From Takakia lepidozioides (taxonomy: Eukaryota; Streptophyta; Takakiopsida; Takakiales; Takakiaceae): 64,000 bases of DNA. Position 1 is the stretch's first letter; each line of letters begins with the position of its first letter. The notes under the pieces are model-generated. The model ran no database searches and was not told the origin of the DNA. It saw only the letters and a program-made list of their open reading frames with translations. This document shows positions 26,635-38,371 of this stretch, piece after piece. Both the position numbers and the translations under genes were made by a program. The stretch spans positions 43,319,053 through 43,383,052 of the forward strand of contig CM060732.1 in assembly GCA_030704615.1 (NCBI GenBank). Reading direction: 5' to 3'.

Positions 26635-28599
26635 CATTCCACATTCGGGAAGGAGAAAATGGCAATTATATTACATTCATCTTCTTGCACCCTATTTTTT
26701 GGTGAGGAATTATACACTTGGTGGTGCCGCACCGCCATGGCTCTAGGTGCATTTCGGTGCCGCAATACATGAGAATGTGTTTTTGGCCGTGAATGGCATG
26801 GGCATGCTTTTTTTATTTTGGTTATGTCTATAAATGGATCCGAGGAAAGCATACATTGTGTGGAGATACACGGGTATTGTGGCCTACCCTAAACCCTACC
26901 CATGCATCCTATCCCTCGAGCTTGTCCATAATGTTTCTAATATCGTGCTCAAGCACAACAGCGACACCACTTCTCTCCATTGAGCTTGCTCTCAAATACT
27001 TTGTTGTTCATGTTGGGACATTATTTTAGCAGGCGACAACCAATGCGTATGCTATTCATTATCCACATCTTCTTGACTAAGGTGGGGTGCGTGTGCAAAA
27101 TGGAAAGTTAGTTGAATTTGCAGGTTCAACGTAGCCATGGTAGACCTTATTAGATCCATAAAGTTGTTGGAAGGAGGCAATGAAGCATCCAGCACACACC
27201 CTTTAATTCTTACGTTCTTTTTTTTCAAAGAATGTTCATTGATAGGTATAACATATGTGCGTTTGTCCTCGGGTCCATAGGAATAATGGAACCTGAACAA
27301 TGATGACAACTAAGTCACCGAAGTGGAATACTTGGAGTAAGAGAGCATAGCATTTTCACAAAAAAAGAAAAGCAATAATGCAATGGACATAATACATTTC
27401 CTTCTTCCATCATGTCCCCCCCAGCCCACACTCTCTAACAACAAAGCTGGCAAACAAAGTGTGTTGAGTATGTCAACTAGAGCAAGACTCCCCGTCTGAA
27501 GTATCCCTTATATTACAGAAACCGCAAGACTTGATCGCAAAGCAGGCTACGCGGCTGGTCCTTCCTTGTGCACATCTATCTCTGGTCACACACGTCGCAT
27601 CTCATGCTTCTGCTGCTGATCAGCTTTTCCTTGTTGGACAGCAACTTACGCACTTGCTAGAAAATCTAGCATGACGTTCTTCACGCTCACTGGCGTCTTC
27701 TAACGCACCTTAGGAAGGCCTCCACCTTGGCTGGCCGATACTGCCCGTTCCAGCTCGAGTCGGCATTTTGTGTCTTCACAAAACCAGCCTCTTCACAAAA
27801 CCACACGACTCGTCAACACCTCTGGAGCCTGATCAGATATCCACTCTTCACATATACCATAGCAGTATGGGAAAAACGGGCAAACCAACGAACTAAATGG
27901 TGCTTACTGAACACTTCAGCAGCCCGCCTAGTCAGTGTCTGATCCTTCCAACACCACCGCCACAAACACAGCTCACAGTGCAGCTAGGGCGGAAATGAGC
28001 AGTCGAATGGGCCTTGCTCCAAGTCGCTTGCCAGTACTTGTACTACTCCGCCCTATCCTCCCTGTCCCAACACTCTTGAGTTCAACTTGTGACATGTTTG
28101 TGGCTGCACAGACAGCCTCCATTCAGCCCCTTGTAGCTCGGGTGTCCTATGCTCTGGCTACCATTCAAGCTTCACGACTGTATTACGTGGTTGCTTCAAC
28201 GCCACCCGGCTGCTCTTTGTGCCTGCACTGTCTCACCAAGTTGTATCAACCGCTAGCCCCTTGTTCGTAAAATCATGAAATCTGCCTCCTTCCATTCTTG
28301 CAACCAGCCCTAAGTAGCCCAACACGCGCTCGCTGCGTGGATCAAGCCTGATGGAAAACGAACGCAAGCAAGTACGAGTGATAGACCAAACCCTGCCATT
28401 GTCAACTCTCCCTAACTCCTCTGTTTGGCGGCGAGCAGCCTAAGTCAGCCTATGATGTCTTTTTCTTGGCTTCAAGTCATGATGCCAGCGGCAATGACAA
28501 AGCCTATAGGCAGTATTCAGCCTTATTGCGCTTTCTAACCATTGCTCCAGCGCCGAACTTGACAATGTCTTTCTAACTAAAGATTACCTGCAGACAAAT
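26635..28599. other. No gene supported
   Basis: Short frames on both strands (for example 27052-27309 minus and 27935-28270 plus) show no recognisable motif. The sequence may be the inner part of an LTR element whose outer end is at 29093, but I could not align it with the other LTR-like region. Confidence 0.4.
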
Positions 28600-29093
28600 A
28601 ATCATTTCTCTGTCTCCAACCTTGTCACAGACATAATCTAGAGACCATAATTTTCTTCTCTCACTTTCAAATCAAAAACCACAAGTGCTAAAAAACTCAC
28701 ATTGGCACTCACATATGCAAGCTATCATCTCTCTCGAGTGATATGAAAACTAAACTCACACTGTCTATTGACACAAAAACATGAAATATAATACAATAAC
28801 TCGTTAAAATAAGAGTCGAGCCAGGGGCACCCCAAGCTATGGGGACTCCACCCCACAACATCCTACTCTCCCTCCATAAGTACACTCAGATGCTAAGCAA
28901 TGAGGGAGCTCGGTCGTGCAGGCTCAACTCGAGATAGATGAACCACACGACTGACGAGCTCGTGAAGATAAGATGGTTCAGGTGTCAAGCTAAACTTGAC
29001 ACCTGACTTAATACTTGAACTAATTCCAAGTGTTAAATACAAATAACTAGATTTATTCTAGTTAGTTCCACATTGTGTTTATTTAACTTGACA
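28600..29093 (-). mobile_element. Outer end of an LTR (solo or truncated)
   Basis: About 400 bases here match 56120-56520 in the same order: a CACAAGTGCTA block, a CTCGAGTGAT block, a GCACCCCA-x-GC-x-ATGGGGA block, GCTCAACTCGAGA, then a close run ending in AACTTGACA. Read on the minus strand both begin TGTCAAGTTA, a typical LTR start. The end at 29093 abuts a transposase relic. No partner LTR was found nearby. Confidence 0.6.
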
Positions 29094-29640
29094 ATCACCA
29101 CCGGGCTGCATTCTTCGCACCAGACTAACTCCCGATCCCTCACCAACTGTGGACATCTTGAATAAGTTAACTTTCCTGGTACCTTGCCCCGGGAAAACAC
29201 TGTCCTGAGTGAAGTCATATCGGCTTATATGCTTTAACTCCAGGATGTTATCCATAAAGCGTGTGTTGGCAGCACCCCCCCTTAGGACGTTGATTTGATT
29301 TCGCACATTCGGAGAACTCATTGTTGAGAAATGGTCCAAAACATCGTCAAGGGAGGCAGTGTCAAATTTAGTGGTGGACTCCTGTGATTCCCCAAACAAT
29401 TTTTTTTTTAAGAATCCTTTGTTTGCTGCCAGAGCAATGGCTGATGGTGATGACCAGGAACACTATGAATTTCGTGTTGAAGCAGTGAACGGACTGTATC
29501 AATAGTCTCCCTGCACTGTCCTCGGGACATTGGATGTGCATGAATGCCAAAATGGATACATGCCCTTGTGAGGTAACTGCAATTGTGAAGCACGTAGTAC
29601 ATCCGGAGGGGAAGTTCACGTAGCTTCTAACTGCAATGCA
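29094..29640 (-). pseudogene. MULE-like transposase relic (N-terminal half)
   Basis: Pieces match the transposase at 58290-61895 on the same strand. LTRACIHFGIHAHPMSRGQ corresponds to LTRACIHVGVHCHPLARGN; SSPNVRNQINVLRGG to CSPNVRNHIVSCKQE; DSVFPGQGT to GSRFPGQGS; FKMSTVGEGSGVSLVRRM to FKMSTCGPGSGVDLVTRM. The blocks lie in shifted frames with T-run insertions near 29400, so the copy is dead. It is cut off at 29093 by an LTR end. Confidence 0.8.
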
Positions 29641-30808
29641 CGATATCAATAAGTAAGAGTCATGCCCACTTCTTGTCTCCCATTTCATTGTTCTGTCAAT
29701 CTTCAAACTTTGTCCACTGACCTGTTCGCATTGCAGGGGGACGAAGACATCCCATGTCACCACCAACATAGTCCATTCCTTGTTTCGTATGCAAAGCATA
29801 GGAGTGATGCCATTGGAAACGTTCGCGAGTGTCTTGTCCCCGGACACACTGAAGAAGTGCCAAACGATCAAGAAGACAGAGACTTGGTACAACCTGACAA
29901 GGGAGGTGTTTCTCAACTACTTGTACGCGGTAAGTTTCTGTGCGGACTGCCATTATTCTTGAATTATGGATATGTCATGTTTTTGCTTTGGTTTTGTTGT
30001 TCACGAGGGTTATATGGGTGTGTCACAGCAAAAAATAGCAGAAGCAGGAGAACGAGCCAAGCTGGAGTATTACGCCACTACAGATGATGATGAGAGAACG
30101 GCAAACGGGGTGGAGGCAAAAATGAAGGCGGACATGGATATGTGCAGGAAGAACCTCAAGAGCGCGTTCGACAAACACATTCGAATCGCTGACCCCGGAT
30201 TGGGAAAGGGGTTTCTGGAGCATGTTCGGATCCACTGGAACAAGCCCACTAAGCCAGAGATGACACAGGAAAGGCTCCACCGCCTTTCCATTTCCATGGT
30301 TGACCTTGCTCAGAAAGTGAGGTGGCTGGAAATCTGGAACTCGGATCCGATCATCCGGGATACAAACAATTTCCCAAAACCAATGAAGGACGCTGAGACT
30401 GGGGTGGTGACACTTGTCAGCGACCGCGCATTCGACACTTGGTTGCACAAAGCGACCTTCTGGAGCCAGGTGAAACTACATAAATGTCACTGTTCCAGCA
30501 ATGAGTACATGGTTTCTTATGTTGAATAACTCAAAATTTGGCGGATGGTTGTGCAGCTGGAGAAGCGGGCAATTGATACTTTTGAGAAATCATTGCTGGA
30601 CTACAAGATCACAATGACCACTCCGAGCATCAAGTTCTAGTCATACGTTCGGAAATGGAGAAGAGAGTTGTGGAAGTATGCATTTTTCCGTGAGTTCGAG
30701 AAGGAAGGGGGCATTCTGCGCTCGCAAGACTTCGACCATCCGTATAACGGGGAGCAGGCAATGAAACGAGTTTTGTACAGGTACTGCCTTTTATGGTGAT
30801 GGCACTAC

Positions 30809-31248
30809 TTAAGATGTTGTTGACGACATCTTAAAATAGGCATTGTCTATAGTGCAAATAGCAATTTTTCGGTACTAAACACAGAATTCCATGTATGAAG
30901 TGGGTCGATGCCCTTTGGGCTCTTCAAAACTAAACAGTTGTACACATCTATTTCTTGTTCGTCTGCAGGTCTTCATTGTTTTGTTGTGCTTCCTGCAATT
31001 TAAGATGTCGTCAACGACATCTTAAAACATGCATCATTCTGTAGTCCAGCAAGTTATTTTTCGTCAGACAACGAAAAAATACCATGTACGTAGGGGTCGA
31101 TTTAAGATGGCGTTGACGACATCTTAAATGGCTGCTCTTTGGGCTCTCGGAAATAATTCAGTTGAGCATGTCTGCTTTCTGTTGTTCTGTAGCTCTTCAA
31201 TTGTTGTTCAAGTTCCTAGAGTTTAAGATGTCGTCAACGACATCTTAA
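30809..31248. repeat. Four 26-bp near-palindromes in an intron of copy A
   Basis: Copies at 30809-30834, 31000-31025, 31102-31127 and 31223-31248, plus a fifth at 32086-32111, are built from the arm TTAAGATGTCGT, a two-base centre and the inverted arm ACGACATCTTAA. Arms carry at most a few changes. Flanking sequence (CTTTGGGCTCT, then CAGTTG) also recurs, so part of the cluster arose by tandem duplication of a larger unit. Confidence 0.9.
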
Positions 31249-32117
31249 TGTGTAGTCTGCAAATCTGCAATGAACAGGTAAGTTCTTGTGGTCTATGGGG
31301 ATATATGCTCTGAGGAGGAACACTTGTGTGAATGCAAATACTTTCACTTCGTTCTTATTCCAGATAAGGTTCTCACTGATGATCCGGACTTCATTCGTGG
31401 ATGGGCGAACCTAGACGACGACATCACTATGTTCACTGCGGGAATTGTGAAGGACTGGGGTCGGGCTCATTACCGCGACTGCGGGTGGTACCTGACTGCC
31501 CACGGCAGTCCACTCCATAGGAGGAGAACGTCTTGAGGAATCAGAATGAGAATGCAGATGCCTTGGCACCCCAGACAGATGAGGAGTTGCAGGCTAGGTT
31601 CCTTGCCCAGCTGAGTAAGAAGGAGCCAACAAAGACGGCCACCCCCGTGGGTGGGAAGAAGTAAAACAAAGGGAAACTGACTGTGGAGATAGGTGGGTCT
31701 GCCGGTGCGGCGGCTGCCATTGATTATGGGTCAGGGCTTCAGGGACTGGTGGGGCAGTTCTTGATCGCCCACAGGCAGATGATCGCATTGTGCGTACAGA
31801 GGTCCAGCAGATTTCCGTCACAGCTGATGAAAGGACTAACCACAGGGCAGGGAAACGACCTTACGAAGCCCGACTTTGTGTCTCCTGAGTAGTGGGTTCG
31901 CACTTCCAGCGGAAAACGGCAAACGTCAGCTTCATGCGTATGATGGAGTCCATGAAGTCCACATTCACAGGGGTCAAATCTCATGCATAGGACCATCTCT
32001 GCTCTTTCCTCACCCTGGTAATGCCTATGCATCTTTCAACTTTGATTCCCATTTCATGACATTGTGGGGTGTTGGATTTGTTGGATTAAGATATCATCAA
32101 CGACATCTTAATCCACC

Positions 32118-32578
32118 AGTACTTTGTACTACCAGTTCCCTAAATGTCTCTCAAGAGACTATCTCTGATCCCTCCCTTCGATACGTAGAGACGTTTTTGC
32201 TTATACCGGAGCAGTCCATTTTGCAAGTGGAACTGCGATTTACCCCCCATCTTCAAGTCCCGCATCACGGACTTCGTCATCTCATCCTTCCGGTAAGCCT
32301 TCCGGATCTTCCTTTGGAGCGCCGTCTCGCCCCTGTACACCAGCATGAGCTGTTGCTTTCTACTTAAAGCATCGGCCACCACATTGTCCCGTCCCGGTTT
32401 GTACTGGATATCCATGTCGAACACCGCCAAAGTATCTTGCCACCTAAGTTGTTTTGGGGACAACTTAGGCTGCGTGGGAAAATACTTCACCGTAACATAC
32501 ACCAACCACCCAATTTGATTCGCTTGCATTTGCCTTTGGCAGGTGACGAAGAATCCATGTTGGGTGAACAATGTCCAG
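32118..32578 (-). mobile_element. Gypsy retrotransposon fragment (RNase H end to integrase start)
   Basis: On the minus strand the frame reads LRWQDTLAVFDMDIQYKPGR, then ADALSRKQQ, then GLLRYKQKRLYVSKG. This is the junction between RNase H and integrase of Ty3/Gypsy polyproteins. It is cut at both ends and lies between two exons of copy A; the right boundary is within a few bases of the resumed exon at 32579. The palindrome at 32086-32111 sits at its left edge. Confidence 0.85.
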
Positions 32579-33913
32579 TAGCCTTACGCCGCTGACCTTG
32601 TAATCCTTGATAACTCCGATGGGCAGCCTGTGCTTGATATCATTCCCCCTGTTGTGACTCCACGGTGGAATGCTCAAAATCCTCTGTATTGGCAATGGGC
32701 ATTTTCTTTCAACAACAAGTTCCTCTCTGATGCAGGGGGCCTTCTGATATTTCAATCTGACAACATGGCATCCCGCCAGATTCTTCATAGCTACAAAAAG
32801 TCCTCTGGGTTCCAAATCAACAAAATATGAACATGTGTTAATACACTGCCTTTGTCGAAGGGGGAGTTTCCAGGGCAGAAGGTATTTCCTGTAACTTTCA
32901 TTGTCTTCGTCCGTGTTATCGTTGAATACCCATAGTTGCTAACATATTTCCATTGTTGTTGGTGCAGACCCATGTGTTCAAGGCCATTTGCCTGTCACGA
33001 ATTCGGCCTGCCAACACTCCTGCTTATGTTGGGCATTTCGACGTTTGGGGAGGAGGTCTGCACATAGACCCAAATTGCGACCCAGTCGAATCTGACGTTG
33101 TTCACAACTATGTGGATGCATCCTAGACTCTGAAAAAGACTGGAGGAATTCCATGGAGAGGTGCCCGGGAGAAGTCGCCCGCGTTCATGCAGACCTTCAT
33201 TGAGACATGCAGCCGGCATGGTGACAAAGTGGTTGACCTCTCCATGGGCACAGGTGCATGCCGAAACTCTTCTCCATTCTTCGTTGTACATGTTCCTCTC
33301 TTGTTTTGGCTTCTGACATGGTTTCGTGCTTTCATTCGCTATCCTACAGGGGCTTCGTTGCCTGCAAGTGTGCAGGAATATATCTATTTGGGTTTGAGGG
33401 GGACGATGAGCTTTACTCTCGAGTCATCGCTCCACTCTCTGAGGGATCCTCACATTCGACCCAGACTGAGAAGATTGTGGAGGAGCAGGATCTGCAAGAG
33501 CCGGATGCTCTCGATGTGGATTTTGATTTTTCATGTGAGTAAGTGCATGTTCTTTTGTGGCAACTCATAGACCCCATGACGAATCCTTTTGGTGTTCCTT
33601 TTTGTGGCTGCAGTTTGGCTTCCAAAGTATTTACGAATTTTACTCATTACTGTGTGGTTGCAAGAGTCCTATGACGCCACAGTTTCTGCCGTTCTTTGCC
33701 AACCCGGATTTTTTTCCAAGTCCTCCAGCACAATTTCATTTGCCATCTTATGCGGAGGCTGCGGCTAAGGAGTATAGTCTTCTGGCATCTCCACCTTCTC
33801 TGCTACACGAAAGACATGGTTTTCAGCAGAGCGGGGCTAGCGTCTTTGTGGACAGTTCTGCCTTCGTCCTGAATAGTGCGTCCTGTAGCAGTGGATCTTC
33901 TTTGTCCGAATGA

Positions 33914-35201
33914 ATCGATTCTTGTGAAGGGTTTGTTTAAAAACCACGAGTTCACCTGTATGCCTTCTTTATGATTGGATGTGAGCCTCTCTATCAACCT
34001 TGTATAACTGGGAAAATGACATGTGGTCCTTTTCAATCAACAAAGCAATGTGGACTCAAAGTTTGCAATATACACTACCCGGCATAATTGATTTTCAAGC
34101 AAGACAAGCATGGTTTCATGCATCTCGGAGTTTTTGGGAGCTACCACTACAAACAACTATCTATTCTTTCATTTATGTCATTCATCCACCTCTCATTCGT
34201 TATACAGACATTCATCCCTCATTCATCCAAGCAGCATCCATATCCGACCTTGTGATACTGGCCACTCTACGCAGTAATAGGTCTTCTAAGTCGAGTGGAC
34301 GTCCGCGGTTATAGGTAGGCAGGTCCTCAAGCGTGAGCAGATTTCTGCTCACGCAATTTTCTGCTCGCGGGATCTGCTCACACAATAGCATCCCCCAGTA
34401 GCTATAAAGGCCTGACAATATGTAAGGGGCCTTCCAAGGAGAAGGCTGCAAAAGGGGATTCATCAACAAAAGACATGGATGCAATACACGAATGCGCCGA
34501 CATATGACACAACAAAGGGCAAGTTTACATGCTGACAATGGTATTTGGACACATAATACAATGCAATTACGTGAGAGACAAGTTCCCAATTCGTGATATC
34601 AATGGCGATAGAGAAGTGTCGCTACATGAACATGCGTCTTTAGGCTTTCAGAAAAAATAAAATAAAATAAAATAAAAAATAAACATAAAAATAAACATCA
34701 TTGCGTAGTCTTTTTGTAACTTGAATTTCAAAAAGTTTTCATAATTGAGACATGTAATTCTTCTACATGCCATGTATGGCTCAGACTGGAATGAGGAGGA
34801 TGCATGCATGTGGTGGGCATAGTGGGCATCAGCTGTGAATTTGATGTAATATTTGCTGTGTATTTTACGCTGTCGGCAATACGACCGCAGAGGATGGGGC
34901 TGTCATGGGAGTGAAGGCATGCAACTCCCTAATAAGTATTACTTGGCGTCCAAGACAAGAGATGGGCAGCATTTCTCCCCCGCGGTAGCCGGGTTGTGAG
35001 GGGTTTCACCCCACGCTTGGCCGGGTTTATGTAGGATGAATACTTGCGTGCTGAAAATACAGAAATACGTGTATATCATCCACGAGCGTAGGTGTGCGAG
35101 AAGGCTGCTTCCTCATCCCGATGGTGCGAGGGCGATGGTGGCCAGAAACGAGCACAGACATAATGCCTGTGTGGGTTTTGTCCCTGCTTCGTTGATTCAG
35201 G
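33914..35201. other. No gene supported; AAAAT microsatellite
   Basis: Contains an A/T-rich AAAAT-type microsatellite at about 34651-34696 and no recognisable coding sequence. Confidence 0.55.
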
Positions 35202-36411
35202 ATGGGCGAGGTGACGGAGGAGATGGTGTGCAGGGATGCTTACGAGATGGAGTGTCCTGCTGAAAATCTCGGAGAGCGCAGCATGGAGGTGGTTCTGAGG
35301 AACGGGGACTTGGTGACGCATATCGTGCAGAGATTGGACGACGAAGTGGACAAGCACGCAGCAGGACTGGTAAGCAAGGTGTGGAATGAGGCGGCCACAA
35401 GGAGCGTGCGCAAGTTAACGCTGCGGTCGCGACCGTCGTTGTCAAATTTTCTGTCAAAGTTCCGTCATGTCACACATCTCGACCTCTCGCAGTGCAGTAA
35501 CCAGCTGCAAGACTCGGATTTGTCTCTGGCTGCGTCGACCTTCGCTCATTTGAGATCCCTGAAAATTGGGCACACGTACAATGCTCAGTGTGAGATGACA
35601 GACGAAGGGCTAGCGGCGTTCACAAGGAACTGTGTAAATCTGGAGAACATAAGTTTGACATGCATTCCTATGCTGTCAGATGGGGGCATTCTTTCCTTGG
35701 AAGGATGCCAGTTTTTGCGAATTTTACACCTGGAAAGTTGCCCAAGTCTCACAGATGAGGCTTTGGAAGCAATCTTGCGGTTCGACTGTCTAGAGGAGCT
35801 TGTTTTGAGAGGCAATTCCAGGTTTTCTCCAGAGGGGTTGGTCATTATAGTCATAAAATGTGCAGGTGTGCGCAAAGTAGCCTTAGAATTGGGAAGTCTC
35901 AACTTCTACGCGATCTTGCAGTCGTTACTCCATGGGCGTCTTAAACTGCAGGAGATTGCTTTGAAGTGTGGAAATCCAAACTTGGGAGAGCGTTCGAAGT
36001 GTGCTTCCCTGCTCTCTATAGCTATCAAGAGTATGCATGCGAAGAATCGTGGGTTTCGATGAGGCCGCGCTCGCCATAGCATCAGCAAGCAAACAGGAAC
36101 TTGGTCGAGATTGTCAATCGAGACCATTCAGTGATGAGGCTGTGATAGGGATTTTACTGAAGTGTCCCAAGCTCCGAAAACCTCCTTTGTGGGTGAAGTA
36201 TACGACAGAGGCAGCGTTGTTGTGCTGCATTGTGTACTGCAAGTCACATATGGCACATGATCAGTTTTTGCTCAAACAACAAACAGGGATTGGCACATTC
36301 ACTCAAAGACATTCCAGTGTTCTGGAACGTTTTCTCTCTGGGCTGCTTCTGGCTCTACTCAGTCTTTTATTCTTTCTTGTTTCTTGCTTTAGCTTTCTGC
36401 TGACGTTATAA
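35202..36411 (+). CDS. F-box-like / leucine-rich-repeat protein
   Basis: Substrate-receptor type of SCF ubiquitin ligases, inferred from the architecture. A degenerate F-box (about residues 28-60, DLVTHIVQRLDDEVDKHAAG then LVSKVWNEAATRSV) is followed by cysteine-containing LRRs of the AtFBL/COI1 type: VTHLDLSQCSNQLQDSDL, MTDEGLAAFTRNCVNLENIS, LSDGGILSLEGCQFLRILHL, LTDEALEAIL. The first frame stops at 36062. Dropping one C at 36057 joins NRGF to DEAALAIASAS and a further LRR (FSDEAVIGILLKCPKLRK), ending at 36411. The gene is intronless over this span. Start is the first Met of the frame. The last 60 residues are hydrophobic and unlike an LRR, so the true C terminus is uncertain. Confidence 0.75.
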
Positions 36412-37488
36412 AGTTCCATTTCATTTCATTCTCTCTCACCCTCTCTAATTTGTTACATGAGGTGGGTTTACACGGTTTGGGTTACATGGGTGGGGATTAC
36501 ACGGTCAATACCATTGCAACACTATCAAACATAAGAGTCAAAGATTGCTGCTACTCTGCATGGACAGGCTTTCCCTGTGTTTACAGACATATATGTCCTT
36601 GGGCTCATAGAATGCTTGGGGGGAAACAGTTGTGCACAAGATTGAGTAACGAATATGACAATACTGGTACTCATGCAGCAAAAAATGGTAAGGAAAGATC
36701 TCGGGCACCAAAACATATGCTTCTCACACATTTTTCATCCGTCTTTTTTCATAAGATGTGGTGAGCATTGCTTCAGATGTGATTGGGCATAGACATGACT
36801 GTGTGATCCCATCAAGTGTCCGTCAAATCTATGAAGTCACAGGAATGTAGCAAGCAATGCAGAGATGATTGTGGCTCACAACCTGGCCGACACTGGTCAG
36901 TTTCACAAACTGCTTCTAATTTATGCTTGCTTCGGCAACCCATTGACATTTTTTTATCTGTTGTTCAACTGTCTTAAGCAGGCTCAAAGAGATGGCAAGT
37001 TTAGCAACACAAGGACCACCCGACGTTATGCATGTAGAGCATGAGCATGCAAAGGTTCTCATGCACATGGATTCAATTATCCTTGGATGTCCACAGTATC
37101 CACAGGACGTGTCATAGTATATGAACTGGGGCAACCTTGAAATTCCCACCACCAAGGCTATTACTGCCTTCCGGTGGTTACCTGATATTAGAGAATCTAT
37201 ATTTTCCCTCTAACAATTACAGCCCCCGAATACTTAATGCTCTTGCTTTGTCACTTCGGTAAATATCAAGTGACCCTTGCCGATTGCTCATAGCTCATTG
37301 CCGATTGCTGGTTGCTTCCGGTTTTTCTTCAACATCAATGAATAACTGACAAAACTGACAAATCTACAACTTCATACATGCTGTACTTGAAGGAATATAC
37401 ACCTCCCTTTGTGTGTCTTTTCAGATCTTTTGAAGTTGCGAATTTTGTGTGGAAGGCCACCTTCTCTTCAAGAGGTGCAACGAGACTT
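36412..37488. other. No gene supported
   Basis: Lies between the F-box/LRR gene (+) and the 3' end of ureD (-). Short frames only; no motif or repeat of note. Confidence 0.55.
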
Positions 37489-38371
37489 TCATCTGCCTGC
37501 ATAGGGGCAAGCTCCAATGAGAGGGGCAATGGCGGCCAGTTGCCCTTTGAGAAACTCATACACCAATTCCGTGCTGCTTGAAACCACGCGCACCACCAGC
37601 CCTTCGTCGAGATTCCCTACACTGCTACAAGAAGCAAATATAATTGGATCCAAGGCGCAGCTACCATCTCTTAATTTCGCCGTCAAGGATCTTGATTCTC
37701 TCCCATTGAATGCCACATTGGTTAAAGCCTCCACTTTTGATTGCATCTGCTTCCTTAATGTTGCCAGTTGGGGTCCATAAATGACTACCATAGCAATAAC
37801 ATGGAAGCCCTGCATTCTATCCGCGACTGACAAGCATACTCCTTGCTCGAGGCACACAGAATCAAGCAAAACAGGGATGGATCCACCCACGTAAATGTGA
37901 TTTGTACTCTTATACATCTCAAATGCCCAACTTTCCCCATTGTCAAGGCGCCCGCTCGTAAGCCAATCTACCAACAACAAGCTAGAATCCGCTGCGAGTG
38001 TGAATTCCTGAATCTGTGCATAATTGGCTCCTGAAAAGCATGTAATGGGGTCAGGTAACACAGCAAGGAAGGCACCTCTTCCCACATCAGCCTGCAACAT
38101 CTGCTCCGTCAATTGGCCACCGATTGCCTTGAAAATCTTGGTCGATGTCTGCGTTGTGAGCACCACATTGCACAAGTCTCCCACACACACGCTTACTCTG
38201 ATGCAATCAGCTGAGACTATGCCTCCGCCATAGCTGATAGCATAGAACCAAGTAACATCTATGCTAGAGGGAGAGATCTTTGATGGCACCATGAATTTGA
38301 GGGGGTACGAGGCAAAACACGCGCGTAGCCGCAGTCTGGCTCCGCACTTTCTCCACTTGGATGATTACCGT
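37489..38371 (-). CDS. ureD: Urease accessory protein UreD (nickel incorporation into urease)
   Basis: Chaperone that, with UreF and UreG, inserts nickel into urease; cytosolic in plants. The frame shows the family hallmarks in order: FYAISYGGGIVSADCIRVSV, VVLTTQTSTKIFK, FLAVLPDPITCF, LLLVDWLTSGR, then LKGQLAAIAPLIGACPYAG before the stop at 37489. The length fits plant UreD. The usual start segment (V-V-V-E-K-V-R then T-R-C-F-x-x-Y-P-L-K-F) is present as IQVEKVRSQTAATR and CFASYPLKF, but in two frames joined by one extra G in the GCGCG run at 38319-38326. No Met lies in the first frame just upstream, so the start is probably in an upstream exon or lost; 38371 is the conserved 5' limit. No other urease gene is in the window. 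Confidence 0.92.

Larger units (their letters stand above)
29738..33913 (+). pseudogene. Broken multi-exon gene, C-terminal half like a beta-class amino-methyltransferase (copy A)
   Basis: Exons with plausible splice sites: 29738-29930, about 30013-30470, 30557-30780, 31364-31515 and beyond, 32579-32829, 32968-33253, 33350-33537, last near 33613-33913. The N-terminal half is charged and helical and unrecognised (KMKADMDMCRKNLKSAFDK). The exon at 32579 reads ADLVILDNSDG, later GGLLIFQSDN. The exon at 32968 ends GDKVVDLSMGTG and continues after splicing with ACKCAGIYLFGFEGD. That is the order of beta-class DNA amino-methyltransferases (motif IV region first, SAM-binding G-x-G last), but DPPY is replaced by DNSD. 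Stops at about 30640 and 33124, a one-base loss near 33355, frame changes near 31510 and a Gypsy insertion show it is dead. The 3' exons match 56573-57156. The methyltransferase reading is inference. Confidence 0.5.
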
